Shown here in pieces: positions 1 through 8,092 of a stretch of 30,745 nucleotides of DNA; position 1 is the first letter of the stretch, and every line of letters begins with the position of its first letter. The notes under the pieces were generated by a model. That model was not told where the DNA came from and ran no database searches. It saw only the letters and a program-made list of their open reading frames with translations. The stretch lies in contig JWZX01002409.1 in assembly GCA_001275005.1 (NCBI GenBank), positions 1-30,745 on the forward strand, given 5' to 3'. The stretch comes from Chrysochromulina tobinii. Lineage: Eukaryota; Haptophyta; Prymnesiales; Chrysochromulinaceae. A program made the translations under genes and the position numbers.

Positions 1-2977
1 GTGCGCCGGCGCCGTCGTGGGCGCGCGCCCGAGAGCGAGGGCGAGGACGAGATTTCGTCAGACGCGAAGCTGTGGAAGGGGGCGCATGCCGACGGCTGGC
101 GCGTGCATGCCAAGAACATGTCGCACTATGTCTACGTCGCACCGACAGGCGAGCAGCTTGATTGCATGCTGATTGCCTTTGATTGCAAGCTGATTGCACT
201 ATAGACTATATCGTACCTACGGACTATATCTACGTCGCACCGGCAGGCGAGCGCTTCCACAACAAGGGGGCGGCCTTTCTGGCGGCTGGGCGGGAAGCCC
301 CTGCGACCAAGCCGCCTGACCCCAAGCCGCCCAAGACGGCGCTCGACCCCAAGCTGCCCGAGCCCGCGCCGCCCCGGGCGCCCAAGACGGCGCTCGACCA
401 TAGGTTGCCAAATAAGGGAGGAGCCGGGTCGAATGACAACGTCGGAGCGGCGGAGGCCAAAGCGGAGGCCAAGGCGGCAGCAAAGGCGGCGGCCAAGGCG
501 GCGGCAAAGGCGGCGGCCAAGGCGGCGGCAAAGGCGGCGGCCAGGGAGGCGGCGGTTGCGGCGCGTCGTGCCGAGCGCCCATGTGGCGAGCGCCAGTCCG
601 CGCGGGAGGCTGCCCGGCGGGCGAGCGGGATCCTCGGTAGTTACGAAGAGCCTGATTGCATGCTGATTGCATGCTGATTGCATGCCGATTGCGAGCGGGA
701 TCCTCGGTAGTTACATGGAGCCTGATTGCATGCTGATTGCCTCCCTCATCAGGTACTTACGTGGAGCCTGATTGCATGCTGATTGCCTCCCTCATCAGGT
801 ACTTACGTGGAGCCTGATTCAGATGATGACATTGATGAGAGCTGCCTGCTGCCAATCAAACGGCCGCGGCCGCCGTCGCCGTCGCCCGAGCCGGTAGAGC
901 CGACCGGGCTGGCGAAGCTGCATGAGCACCCGCTGAGCAAACGGCCTTTGCCGCTGAATCAGTGCGACGTATGCGACGACGTGTGGACGACGTGGCGGTA
1001 CGCGCGTCTGATTGCGTCTGATTGCGTCTGATTGCGTCTGATTGCGACGCGTGGACGACGTGGCGGTACGCGCGCCGAGATGAGCGTCGTGATGAGCGTC
1101 GTGAAGCGATCTGCACCTTTGAGTCCATCCCCCTCATTGCATGCTGAATGCGACCCCTTCATTGCATGCAGGTGCTCCGAGTGCGACTTCTGATTGCGTC
1201 TGATTGCGTCTGATTGCATCTGATTGCATGCAGGTGCTCCGAGTGCGACTTCGACGTGTGCGCGCGCTGCTACGCGATGGCCGCCGGATGGGTGGCGCCC
1301 GAGACGGCGCGCGCCCCCTCGGATGGCGCCGTATCGGGCGCTCAAGACGGCGCTACGACCGAGGGGGGCGCCGCTGCACCTGCCGCGGAGCGCTCGCGTA
1401 GTGACGGCTGCACGAGCGCCGTCTTGAGCGCCACGGAGCGGTCCGCCGAGCCGGCGCCGCCGCCGCCGCACCCGACGAGGGCGCCGTGCCGGGCGCCAGT
1501 GGCGCCGTGCCGGGCGCCACTGGGGGTGCGCACCTCTGGGCGCGTCGTCGTGCCGCCATCGTATGCGGAGCCCAAGTGGTTCGGCGACGAGGGGGAGGAA
1601 GAGTGTCGGCAGCGCCGAGGGGCGCCCACGACGGCGCGGGGTAAGGCGGCGGGCAGCACGGCACGCGGCCCCAAGGGCGGCAAGCAGCGTCGAGGGACCA
1701 AGCAGCGTCGCTCAGGTTCGTCAACGGCCTCATCCTCTGATTGCGTCTGATTGCGTCTGATGGCCTCCCTCATCGGATGGCCTCCCTCATCAGGCTATTC
1801 GAAGCTGGACGAGCTGCCTACTATGGACACGGACGAGCAGTGCGAAGCATGCGACCTTGCAACGTGGGTGGACGGCAACGAGCTGCTGCTCTGAGTGCAT
1901 GCTGATGGCAGGCTGATGGCATGCTGATTGCCTCCCTCATTGCATGCAGGTGGGTGGACGGCAACGAGCTGCTGCTCTGCGACGGATGTCCCCGCGCCTA
2001 CCACCTCCGCTGCCTCGACCCTCCGCTCGAGAGCGTACCGGTAGACGACTGGATCTGCCCGAGCTGCAAGGAGAAGTGCGAGGCGTGCGGTGTGGAGACG
2101 TGGGCCGAAGGGAACGAGCTCCTCCTCTGTGATGGGTGCGCCTGATTGCTTCCCTCTTTGCATGCAGGTGCCCACGCGCGCCTTCCACATACGCATAGGC
2201 AGTGCCTCTCTGAGTACGTCCCTGATGGCCTCCCTGATTGCATGCAGGTGCCCACGCGCCTTCCACATACGCTGCCTCGATCCCCCACTTGCATGCGTGC
2301 CCGAGGGCGACTGGTACTGCCTCCTCTGCGTGCCGGGCGCCGGGGCGGGCGCCGGGTCGAGCGCCGTGACGGGCGCCGTGTCGGGCGAGGCGTTGGTGGG
2401 CGGACGGATAGAGATCCTCTGGCCGCTCGATGAGGCGTGGTATGAGGCGCTGGTGAGCGCTTACGACGACGCGACGAAGCGGCACGAGGTGCGCTACCGG
2501 CTACCGGCTACCGGCTGTCGCGACTCCCTCGATCCGGAGGGCCTCTGATTGCATGCTGATTGCCCCCTTCATTGCATGCAGGTGCGCTACGTGGACGATG
2601 ACGTGGTCGAGTCCCTCGATCTGCAGAAGGAGGTTTGGCGTCCCCATGGGCGGCTCGCGAGCGCCGTGCCGAGCGCCGTGCCGAGCGCCGCGCCGAGCGC
2701 CGCGCCGAGCGCCGCGCCTAGCGCGGGTGGGGCGGCCATCGCTCGGACGACGGAGGTACAGGCAAAGGCAGAGGCACCGGCGGAGCAGTTGACGGAGCAG
2801 TTGAAGCTGGAGCGCGAGGTAGCTCGAGCGCATGACGAGAGCATGTCCATATTATTAGGCAGCTCGCATGACGAGAGCATGCCCCGCATCGTTGATGGTC
2901 GGCTCATCGAAGAGCCGACGGCCTTTCCAACGGTGACGCTCAAGTTTGAAGGCGAGACGCATCGGCATGGGCGCTGA
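1..2977 (+). CDS. Chromatin reader: MBD-like, DC1/ZZ-like, two PHD fingers, Tudor-like domain (5' partial)
   Basis: Eight exons: 1-148, 247-636, 799-997, 1234-1715, 1794-1863, 1950-2135, 2248-2488, 2582-2977. They sum to 2112 nt with every phase matching, giving 703 residues plus stop; the true start is probably outside the window. Seen: an MBD-like stretch (GW...YVYVAP.GERFHNK, about residues 32-65); a Pro/Ala/Lys-rich linker; a DC1/ZZ-like zinc module (HEHPL...CDVC...[14 protein letters not shown], about 222-262); PHD1 (CEAC...[17 protein letters not shown]...WICPSC, about 420-469); PHD2 (CEAC...[17 protein letters not shown]...WYCLLC, about 473-519); and a Tudor-like module ([16 protein letters not shown]...[14 protein letters not shown], about 542-592). 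Known: PHD and Tudor modules bind histone tails and MBD-like folds bind DNA, so a nuclear chromatin reader is inferred. No catalytic domain is visible. Six of the seven introns carry copies of neighbouring exon sequence. The exon model is mine and needs cDNA. Confidence 0.82.
149..246 (+). other. GC-AG intron between duplicated exon segments
   Basis: The donor is GC (CACCGACAG|GCGAGC) and the acceptor GGCAG. The 30 bp at 125-154 recur at 223-252 with two mismatches, so each copy spans a splice junction. Between them lie TGATTGC units at 159-198 and a further partial copy of the exon near 200-220. Splicing restores one uninterrupted copy in frame ([12 protein letters not shown]). Confidence 0.7.
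637..798 (+). other. Intron with nested exon-segment duplications and CTGATTGC cassettes
   Basis: Spliced as ATCCTCG|GTAGTTAC...CCTCATCAG|GTACTTACG. The 24 bp at 621-644 recur exactly at 691-714. A 46-bp unit at 753-798 (exon start plus cassette ending CCCTCATCAG) precedes the real exon start at 799, which again begins GTACTTACGTGGAGCC. At least three rounds of duplication are visible, each bringing its own acceptor. Confidence 0.75.
998..1233 (+). other. Composite intron holding two duplicated exon segments
   Basis: Chosen because GTGGCG|GTACGC...TTGCATGCAG|GTGCTCC joins in frame into a compact zinc module. Inside it the exon stretch at 983-1006 recurs at 1051-1074 after four TCTGATTGCG units, and the first bases of the next exon (1234-1252) are copied at 1172-1190. 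A donor at 1006 with an acceptor at 1079 is an alternative for the first part, keeping a longer reading frame. Confidence 0.55.
1716..1793 (+). other. Intron with TGATTGCGTC units and two CCTCCCTCATC acceptor modules
   Basis: Spliced as CGCTCAG|GTTCGTC...CCCTCATCAG|GCTATTCG, preserving phase ([10 protein letters not shown]). The acceptor module GATGGCCTCCCTCATC is doubled; the first copy ends in GG and the second in AG. No clear flanking exon duplication is left, so this may be an older member of the class. Confidence 0.7.
1864..1949 (+). other. Introner-like intron with a perfect 30-bp exon duplication
   Basis: The 30 bp at 1864-1893 are identical to 1950-1979, the start of the next exon inside PHD1. 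The first copy begins with the GT donor (GCAAC|GTGGGTGG). Between the copies lie TGATGGCA and TGATTGCC units ending in CATTGCATGCAG. Removing 86 nt restores the PHD reading frame ([16 protein letters not shown]). Confidence 0.88.
2136..2247 (+). other. Intron in PHD2 with a frameshifted copy of the downstream exon start
   Basis: Spliced as CTCTGTGATGG|GTGCGCC...TTGCATGCAG|GTGCCCACG. A copy of the next exon start at 2168-2194 has two extra bases (CGCGCGCC against CGCGCC at 2248). That copy would break the PHD frame, so the second acceptor is preferred. TGATTGC-type cassettes precede both acceptors. Confidence 0.82.
2489..2581 (+). other. Intron whose 5' half is a diverged copy of the downstream exon
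   Basis: The donor side reads GTGCGCTAC...GACTCCCTCGATCCGGAGG; the next exon reads GTGCGCTAC...GAGTCCCTCGATCTGCAGAAGGAGG. So about 50 bp of the exon start is present on both sides, diverged inside the intron. The cassette CTGATTGCATGCTGATTGC then ends in CATTGCATGCAG. Splicing gives KRHE|VRYVDDD in the Tudor-like module. Confidence 0.82.
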
Positions 2978-3172
2978 TGATGGTTTTGTACGCTTGGCTC
3001 GGGTTGACAGAAGCGTAATTTAAAGCGGTATAGAGCCGAGCCGTCTAGCAAAAAGCTCACATTTCTCACCGACACACGCGACTCTCGACACAGGACACGG
3101 AACTTACGGTGACTTCACAGATTTCCATGCAGATTTCATGACATCATTCGATTAAGCCGTGTGAACTACCGA

Positions 3173-3856
3173 TCAATCGGCGAAATCTGATGCCAAACTT
3201 GTAATGCCAGCCACGGTGCTTGGCGATGTAACGCATGCATCCACTGTTGCTAGGACCGTTGTGATAAAGAACCGCCGGTCGTCATAACTAGTGTGATTAG
3301 AGATGATCTTGAGCTGCGGGTTGTCCTTCAGCTTTGCTTCCACATCCGTTTTGTGTGATAGTGACGGATCATTAACCCCTTGCGTGTTCGTGCGGACGAT
3401 CTCCACCGTCCGCGCACTGGCCGTGCGCGGTGGAGTGAGAAGGCCTTCGCTCGGCAGCTGGTAGTATTCGAGCTCACGCTTGAGCTCGTTGGCGGCCTGC
3501 TCCGAACGCGGCTGGTCAACAAAGCCCGTGCGCAGGAAGTTGAGGATGGCTCGAAAGTGTGTGCCATCACGATCGATGAAGACATACCCTTCATCATCGG
3601 GTGGTACCTCGTGTCGGCCAGAGAACATCGCACCGAGCATTGAGTCCGGGTACCTGGTGAGCGTGCTCAACGTGGTCTCAAATTTGCTTCCACCGACATT
3701 CAACTTGACACGTTGCTTGAAGCGGGCCAGGTTTGCATCGACGACTGCTTTCATGCTCTGCAGCTCTGCGCGCTCGCGCCGCACGCTCTCTTGCTGCGAG
3801 CGCAAGCCATCAACAGCGCGCTGCAAGGCGTCAAGGTCGAGCGCGGCGTCCGACAT
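3173..3856 (-). CDS. BTB/T1 (KCTD-like) domain protein
   Basis: 227 residues from the ATG at 3856; upstream in-frame codons look like 5' leader. Residues 10-45 are a short charged helix. Residues 49-145 form a potassium-channel-tetramerisation type BTB: VKLNVGGSKFETTLSTL, PDSMLGAMFSGR, and FIDRDGTHFRAILNFLRTG. The remaining 80 or so residues match nothing I recognise. Known: stand-alone T1/BTB proteins of the KCTD type oligomerise and often bring substrates to cullin-3 ligases. That role is an inference here. No membrane segments are present, so it is not a channel. Confidence 0.85.
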   Translation of the reverse strand: MSDAALDLDALQRAVDGLRSQQESVRRERAELQSMKAVVDANLARFKQRVKLNVGGSKFETTLSTLTRYPDSMLGAMFSGRHEVPPDDEGYVFIDRDGTHFRAILNFLRTGFVDQPRSEQAANELKRELEYYQLPSEGLLTPPRTASARTVEIVRTNTQGVNDPSLSHKTDVEAKLKDNPQLKIISNHTSYDDRRFFITTVLATVDACVTSPSTVAGITSLASDFAD

Positions 3857-4081
3857 CAACACCAGGCCTTCTCTGTTTCCCCGCGCGTGCCCGTAGCGAC
3901 GCGCAACGCGCGCGGGGAAGGCGCCCTTTGATGAGGGATGTAATTTGGACTTTCTTGTGAACAGTGAAACGAGACACAGGGGGAGCGAACAACCTTCGTG
4001 GAACGAGACACAGGGGTGCACAAGCTTCTTCAGAGTTTCACGAAGTTCCACACGTTACAGAGAGTTACCGTGAACAGGGAG

Positions 4082-5786
4082 TCACGAAACTGTACCATCG
4101 ACGTCCACCTTGGCCCTCGCCTTCGTCTTCCTCGAGCCGCGCGCCCGCACCTCGTCTGTCTCTACAGTCACGGTCAGGGTTTCAGCTCCTGTGGTGGGGC
4201 CGGTGCATGGGCCGGTGACGACCGAGCTCGAGGCGGCGCCCGGGGCGGCGGCGCCCACGCTCGGTCCCCGCCTCGGCCTGCCAGTCTCGCTCGCCATCGG
4301 CGCCGTGGTGGGCGCTTGCATGCTCGGCCTGCCAGGCTCGCTCGCCATAGGCGCCGTGGTGGGCGCTTGCATGCTCGGCCTGCCAGGCTCGCTCGCCATC
4401 GGCGCCGTGGTGGGCGCTTGCATGCTCGGCCTGCCAGGCTCGCTCGCCGTCGGCGCCGGCCGCTTGCGAGCACCGCCGCGCGGCGCCGTGTTGGGCGCTT
4501 GCATGCTCGGCGCCCCTGCCGTGCCTCCGCTCGGCGCAGCGCCCAACACGGCGCCCCGAGTGGCATGCGCAAACGGGCCGTTGGCCACCCGCCGCCCCGT
4601 GGCCGATCGGGTCCAGCCGGTGGTGGGGCGATTCGCCTCGCACCAGCCGCGTACCTGTGAAGACGAGGGGCGCCGTACTGAGCACTTGCATGCAGGGCTC
4701 GAGGACCGCGGCGCCGTACTGAGCACTTGCATGCAGGGCTCGAGTCGGGCGGCGCGCCCGCCCCCCCCAACGGCGGCGTACCCGTCGAATGACCGTTTCG
4801 TCAAGAGCGCCGGTTAGGTCCACCGGCACTTCGTGGGTGAGGTGCGTGCCCGACTCGCTCACGACGGCGCGCAGCGCGCGGAAGGTGACGCCCGCCGCGG
4901 CCGCGCGCGCCGCCGCCGCCGCAAACGTGGGGTCGTGAAACGCCGACGGTCGGACCCCATGAACCACGTCGTCGCGCTGGACGACGAAGATGACGGAGCA
5001 GCGGTGGCCTGCGGAGACGAGCGCCGCGAGGGCGTCGCAGTGGCGTGCCGCACGCTCGCTCACCGAGTCGGGGAAGTAGGCCCACCTGATGAGGGACGCA
5101 ATCAGAGGTAATCAGAGGCCATCAGAGGTCATCAGAGGTCATCAGGGGAAGTAGGCCCACCCGTCCTCGTACACCAGGTGGCAGTTCTTGACCTCCACGT
5201 AGTGCTCGTGCTCGGTCGCCATACCGGTAGCCTCGCTGCTGCTGCTGCCGCCGCCGCCGCCGCCGCTGCACGTCGTGAGCTTGAAGTCGGCCCGCCCGCT
5301 GTGCACTGCACCGCTACCGTCGCTCGTGCATACCCTAATTTGGAACTTGGGCTCCGGCTTCAGGTGCGTCCACGCATCGAGGCCTGCAAGGCAGCGTGCC
5401 TCGAGGGCCGCACGCACCAGCGCATTCGGCCTCTGGGTGTTCGTACCGCACATGATAGGTCGTCCATCGCCAGCGCGCTCGTCCCGACGCTCGATGGCTT
5501 CCCACGTGTATCGGAGCTTGCGCGCTCTGCCGGCCGCCGTGTCGGGCGCCGGAAGCAGCCACACGGAGGCACCTGCGTCCACGAAGGCCTCCATGCGCCC
5601 AGGATTCACGCAGTGCGCCTCGACGTCGCCGGTCGGTAGACGGACACTGGCGATGAAGCGATCGCGCCGGTCGAGTAAGGTGCCACGCTGCAGCTCCGCC
5701 TCGTACGGCACGAAGATGGGCGCGGGCAAGATCGGGGTCGCGACGGCGAGCATCGGCGCGACCTTCAAAGCAGCGCCAGCCCGCAT
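4082..5786 (-). CDS. sfsA-like: SfsA-family protein with a repetitive C-terminal extension
   Basis: Three exons: 5786-5161, 5085-4782, 4654-4082 (500 residues, phases consistent). SfsA landmarks in order: VPYEAELQRGTLLDRRDRF, HCVNPGRMEAF, RYTWEAIERR, GTNTQRPNALVRAALEA, RADFKL, YVEVKNCHLVYEDGWAYFPD, then SERAARHCDAL, IFVVQRDD and the final GVTFRALRA..VPVDL. Known: SfsA has a PD-(D/E)XK-type nuclease-like core, with the D and ExK visible here as RADF and EVK; the cellular role is poorly defined. Bacterial SfsA is about 230-240 residues. The tail after about residue 305 is extra and includes a 17-residue repeat (ASEPGRPSMQAPTTAPM) encoded by a 51-bp minisatellite. A Gly/Ser run interrupts the domain before EVKN. 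Exon 3 is open in several frames, so the tail's frame rests only on splice phase. Confidence 0.85.
4266..4450. repeat. 51-bp minisatellite in the SfsA tail
   Basis: Units begin near 4290, 4341, 4392 and 4443 (last partial), almost identical. Each contains GGCGCCGTGGTGGGCGC and the palindromic GCATGC. 51 is a multiple of three, so the array keeps the frame. A related GCATGCAAGCGCTCACCACGG stretch sits in an intron at 19313-19336. Confidence 0.85.
4655..4781 (-). other. SfsA intron 2, with an internal 41-bp tandem repeat
   Basis: Spliced as TTCGACGG|GTACGCCGCC...GTCTTCACAG|GTACGCGGC, phase 0. The start of the intron and the start of the next exon share GTACGCnGC. Inside, a unit of about 41 bp containing TGCATGCAAGTGCTCAGTAC is present twice (4670-4703 and 4711-4744). 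Both acceptor frames downstream are open, so this junction is the weakest of the gene. Confidence 0.6.
5086..5160 (-). other. SfsA intron 1: 17-bp exon duplication around five CTGAT units
   Basis: On the minus strand the intron starts GTGGGCCTACTTCCCC and the next exon starts with the same bases (5145-5161 and 5070-5086 identical). Between them lie five units of the form CTGATnrCC followed by GTCCCTCATCAG. Splicing gives YEDG|WAYFPD, the conserved SfsA EVKN...FPD region, so the junction is well fixed. Confidence 0.9.
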
Positions 5787-5983
5787 CCAAGTTCGACCTC
5801 GCGACGTCCTCGAATCTGATCGGGATGCTCAAACAAGTAGCGGGCGAGGATGCGCGACGCCTTCCAGAGGTTGGCACCCGTCAGACCGTCGCTGTACATA
5901 CCGTTGCAGATACGCAGCACCAGCTCGCGTTCGAACTCGATGGTCGTGATGGGCGGAGTGCCATGCTTTCCGCTCGATCGCAT
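5765..5983 (-). pseudogene. Truncated class I methyltransferase N-terminus (METTL/FAM86-like)
   Basis: 72 codons from the ATG at 5983. Seen: NLWKASRILARYLFEHPDQ then REVELGCGLALL and a stop. Known: LW.(A/S)...LA.YL followed by (V/L)ELGCG is the entry to the SAM-binding motif I of lysine methyltransferase-like (METTL21/FAM86-type) proteins. The fold stops exactly after motif I, so it cannot be a complete enzyme. The stop overlaps the SfsA start codon by 22 nt in another frame. It may be a gene remnant, or a first exon whose partner was replaced by SfsA. Confidence 0.5.
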
Positions 5984-6306
5984 GCCGTCGGCGAGGAAGA
6001 ATCGGCTGGCTATGAATACACAAACATTCACACTAACTTCACAGCCGACTGGGCCAGACTGAGCGGGCGATCTCGGTCTATTTCACGATGCTGACTCATG
6101 CTCTTGCTGTCGTCCTGCGTCCTGCACATGATCTTGGTAACGTCGGCCGGCAGACACCTCGCGTTTCCTTATTTAACACTTTCATCAAGAATTGCAGATG
6201 CTGTGGTAGGTGCCCGGCACGCCCATAGTATAGAGGACGAGACTTGGGATCGCGGCACGGCAGGGCTGTCCCACGCAGGCATGCGGGGATGCGGCGCCAT
6301 CAAGCA

Positions 6307-7683
6307 TCAACGAAGGAGGCTCCCATCCCAGTCATAACTCCCTGCGCCGCCACGCGAGGACGCCACGCGCACGCGCACGAGCGGGGGTGAGTCGGCAGCG
6401 CGAGCTCGCCACGCCGGCGGGCGGCACGCGCGCGCTGCAGGGCGGCGGCCGCAGCCCGCCTCGCCAGGCGGAGGGGGGCGGAGGCGGAGGGCGCGCGCGG
6501 CGAGGGTCAACCTGGGTTCGATTCTCGGCGGGGGCTTACCGTTATTCCAATGATGTGAATCAGAACGAAAACCAGCCGCCCGGCCCTCTTGGAAGGTGAA
6601 GCCGGCCTGCATGCACTCCCTCGGATTGAACCCGGCCTGCTTCGCCTCAGCGCACGTGTAGCCCCCCTGCTTCGCCTCAGCGCACGTGTAGCCCGCCGCC
6701 TTGAGGCCCTCGACGTAGCCCGCCTGCTTCGCCTCAGCGCACGTGTAGCCCGCCGCCTTGAGGCCCTGCACCATACCCATCGCCTTCACCTCGGCGCACG
6801 AGAAGCCGAACTGCTTCATCGGCACGGTACCGCTGAGTTTCGCGCCCCCCCACCGGCCCTTGGCAGGGGGCGTGGCGTCAGTCAGCGTGCAGTCCCGCAA
6901 GCTCGCGTGGCTCAGATCGCAGTCGGAAAGGTCGGCGTGGGAAAAGTTGACGCCGACGAGCGTGGCGTGTCTGAATGATGCGCCTTTGAAGATGCACCCC
7001 GAAAAATGGCACGCCTTGTCGAGTACCATGCGACTAAAGTCCTCGCCCGTGAAGTCGAGGCCCGAAAAGTTGGACCGCCCTGCGCCGTACTGGTCCATAA
7101 AGTCGCGCGACGTCATGCCCTTGGAGCTAATGTACCCCGCCGCGCGCAGCTCGTCCGTTCCCCACGCGACCTTCGCCTCGGACAGCGTATAGCCCACCAC
7201 GCGCGCCTCCGCGCACGTGTAGCCCGCCGACTTGGCCATGCCGCAGTCCACGTGTGCCGCCTTGATCTTCGCGAGCGCATCACGACGCTGGATCAGCTCT
7301 TCGAGCGTCGCCGGCCGCGAGGCACCGCTCGCGCTCCTCGGTAGCTCGAGCTCCGCATTGAGGCGCGCCGCGAGAGCCTGGTTGTGTGCGCGGACCTCCT
7401 GCAGCTGCGTCGACATGGTCGCCCGCTCTTCCTCGAGACGAGCCCGCAGGGCTTGATTCTCATGGCGCAGCTCTGTCATCTGGGTCTGCAAGGATTGCAA
7501 GAGCTGCATCGCGGCGCTCTGCTTGGCCTCGGATTCAGCCGCAGCCTTGACATGCTTCGCGTCCTGTTCCGCCGCGGCCTTGACCTGCCTCGCGTCCAGC
7601 TCGTTCACCGCCTTCTCCAAGATGTCCACCTGCACCAGCATATGGCCGCACACCAGCTCGGGGGAGAGGGCGGTCGACGCCAT
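6307..7683 (-). CDS. Coiled-coil, pentapeptide and decapeptide-repeat protein, copy A
   Basis: Two exons, 7683-6540 and 6341-6307, giving 392 residues. The start MAST(A)LSPELVCGH is shared with copy B; upstream codons lack ATG. N-terminal third: amphipathic Ala/Gln/Glu/Arg coiled coil. Middle: pentapeptide repeats (NFSGLDFTGEDF..., FKGASFRHATLVGVNFSHADLSDCDL). C-terminal: degenerate AGYTCAEAKQ decapeptides. Known: pentapeptide repeats fold into a right-handed quadrilateral beta-helix, usually a protein-binding scaffold. No enzymatic motif is seen. The last exon adds only SYDWDGSLLR; its match with copy B (TRDWDGQDLR) supports the splice. Function unknown. Confidence 0.8.
   Translation of the reverse strand: MASTALSPELVCGHMLVQVDILEKAVNELDARQVKAAAEQDAKHVKAAAESEAKQSAAMQLLQSLQTQMTELRHENQALRARLEEERATMSTQLQEVRAHNQALAARLNAELELPRSASGASRPATLEELIQRRDALAKIKAAHVDCGMAKSAGYTCAEARVVGYTLSEAKVAWGTDELRAAGYISSKGMTSRDFMDQYGAGRSNFSGLDFTGEDFSRMVLDKACHFSGCIFKGASFRHATLVGVNFSHADLSDCDLSHASLRDCTLTDATPPAKGRWGGAKLSGTVPMKQFGFSCAEVKAMGMVQGLKAAGYTCAEAKQAGYVEGLKAAGYTCAEAKQGGYTCAEAKQAGFNPRECMQAGFTFQEGRAAGFRSDSHHWNNGKPPPRIEPRLTLAARALRLRPPPPGEAGCGRRPAARACRPPAWRARAADSPPLVRVRVASSRGGAGSYDWDGSLLR
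6342..6539 (-). other. Intron of pentapeptide gene A
   Basis: Donor AATAACG|GTAAGCCC, acceptor GGCGGCGCAG|GGAGTTATGAC, 198 nt. The length is a multiple of three and has no stop, so retention would still give an open protein. This is a conventional GTAAG intron without the TGATTGC cassette. Confidence 0.75.
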
Positions 7684-8092
7684 TCTGACGAAGTCGAGCA
7701 CCCAAGTTTGGGCTCAGTACGACGCTTCCCTCCTCAATTAGTGTGAGCGTCTGAAGGGCGTCGTTGCGAACGTATAGCCCGTCGGCGAGGTAGCATTTCA
7801 TTATGAATTCACACTTACTTCACAGCAGGCCGATACACATACGTACAAAGGCGTGCGTGTCGACGTCCTATGGTCCCTGTACAGCGGGCGATCTCGGTCT
7901 CTTTCACGATGCTGACTCATGCTCTTGCTGTCGTCCTGCACCTTCTTGGTAGTATCTTGGCAGTATCTAGGGCCGTAGGCGACCGCCATCTCGCGTAACG
8001 CAGATGCTGCATGGAAGGTGCCCGGCACGCCCACAATAGAGGACGTGGGATTGTAGCACCACAGGGCTGTCCCACGCGGGCATGGAACGCCA
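7684..8092. other. Intergenic stretch between the two pentapeptide genes
   Basis: It holds the 3' flank of copy B and the 5' leader of copy A. An open frame continues past the copy B stop only if the intron is not removed. The block at 7880-7945 is near-identical to the flank at 6055-6125, part of the segmental duplication. No separate gene is seen. Confidence 0.6.

Noticed and set aside
3173-3856. Potassium channel
   Set aside because: Only the T1/BTB domain is present; no membrane segments or pore motif.
6505-6530. tRNA-like T-arm (GGTTCGATTC), repeated at 8316-8330
   Set aside because: The flanking bases do not form a proper five-pair T stem and no anticodon or acceptor stem is found upstream; it lies inside the intron of both pentapeptide genes.
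7801-8092. Continuation of the copy B reading frame to 7801
   Set aside because: It needs intron retention, gives low-complexity sequence, and loses the DWDG...LR ending that both copies share after splicing.
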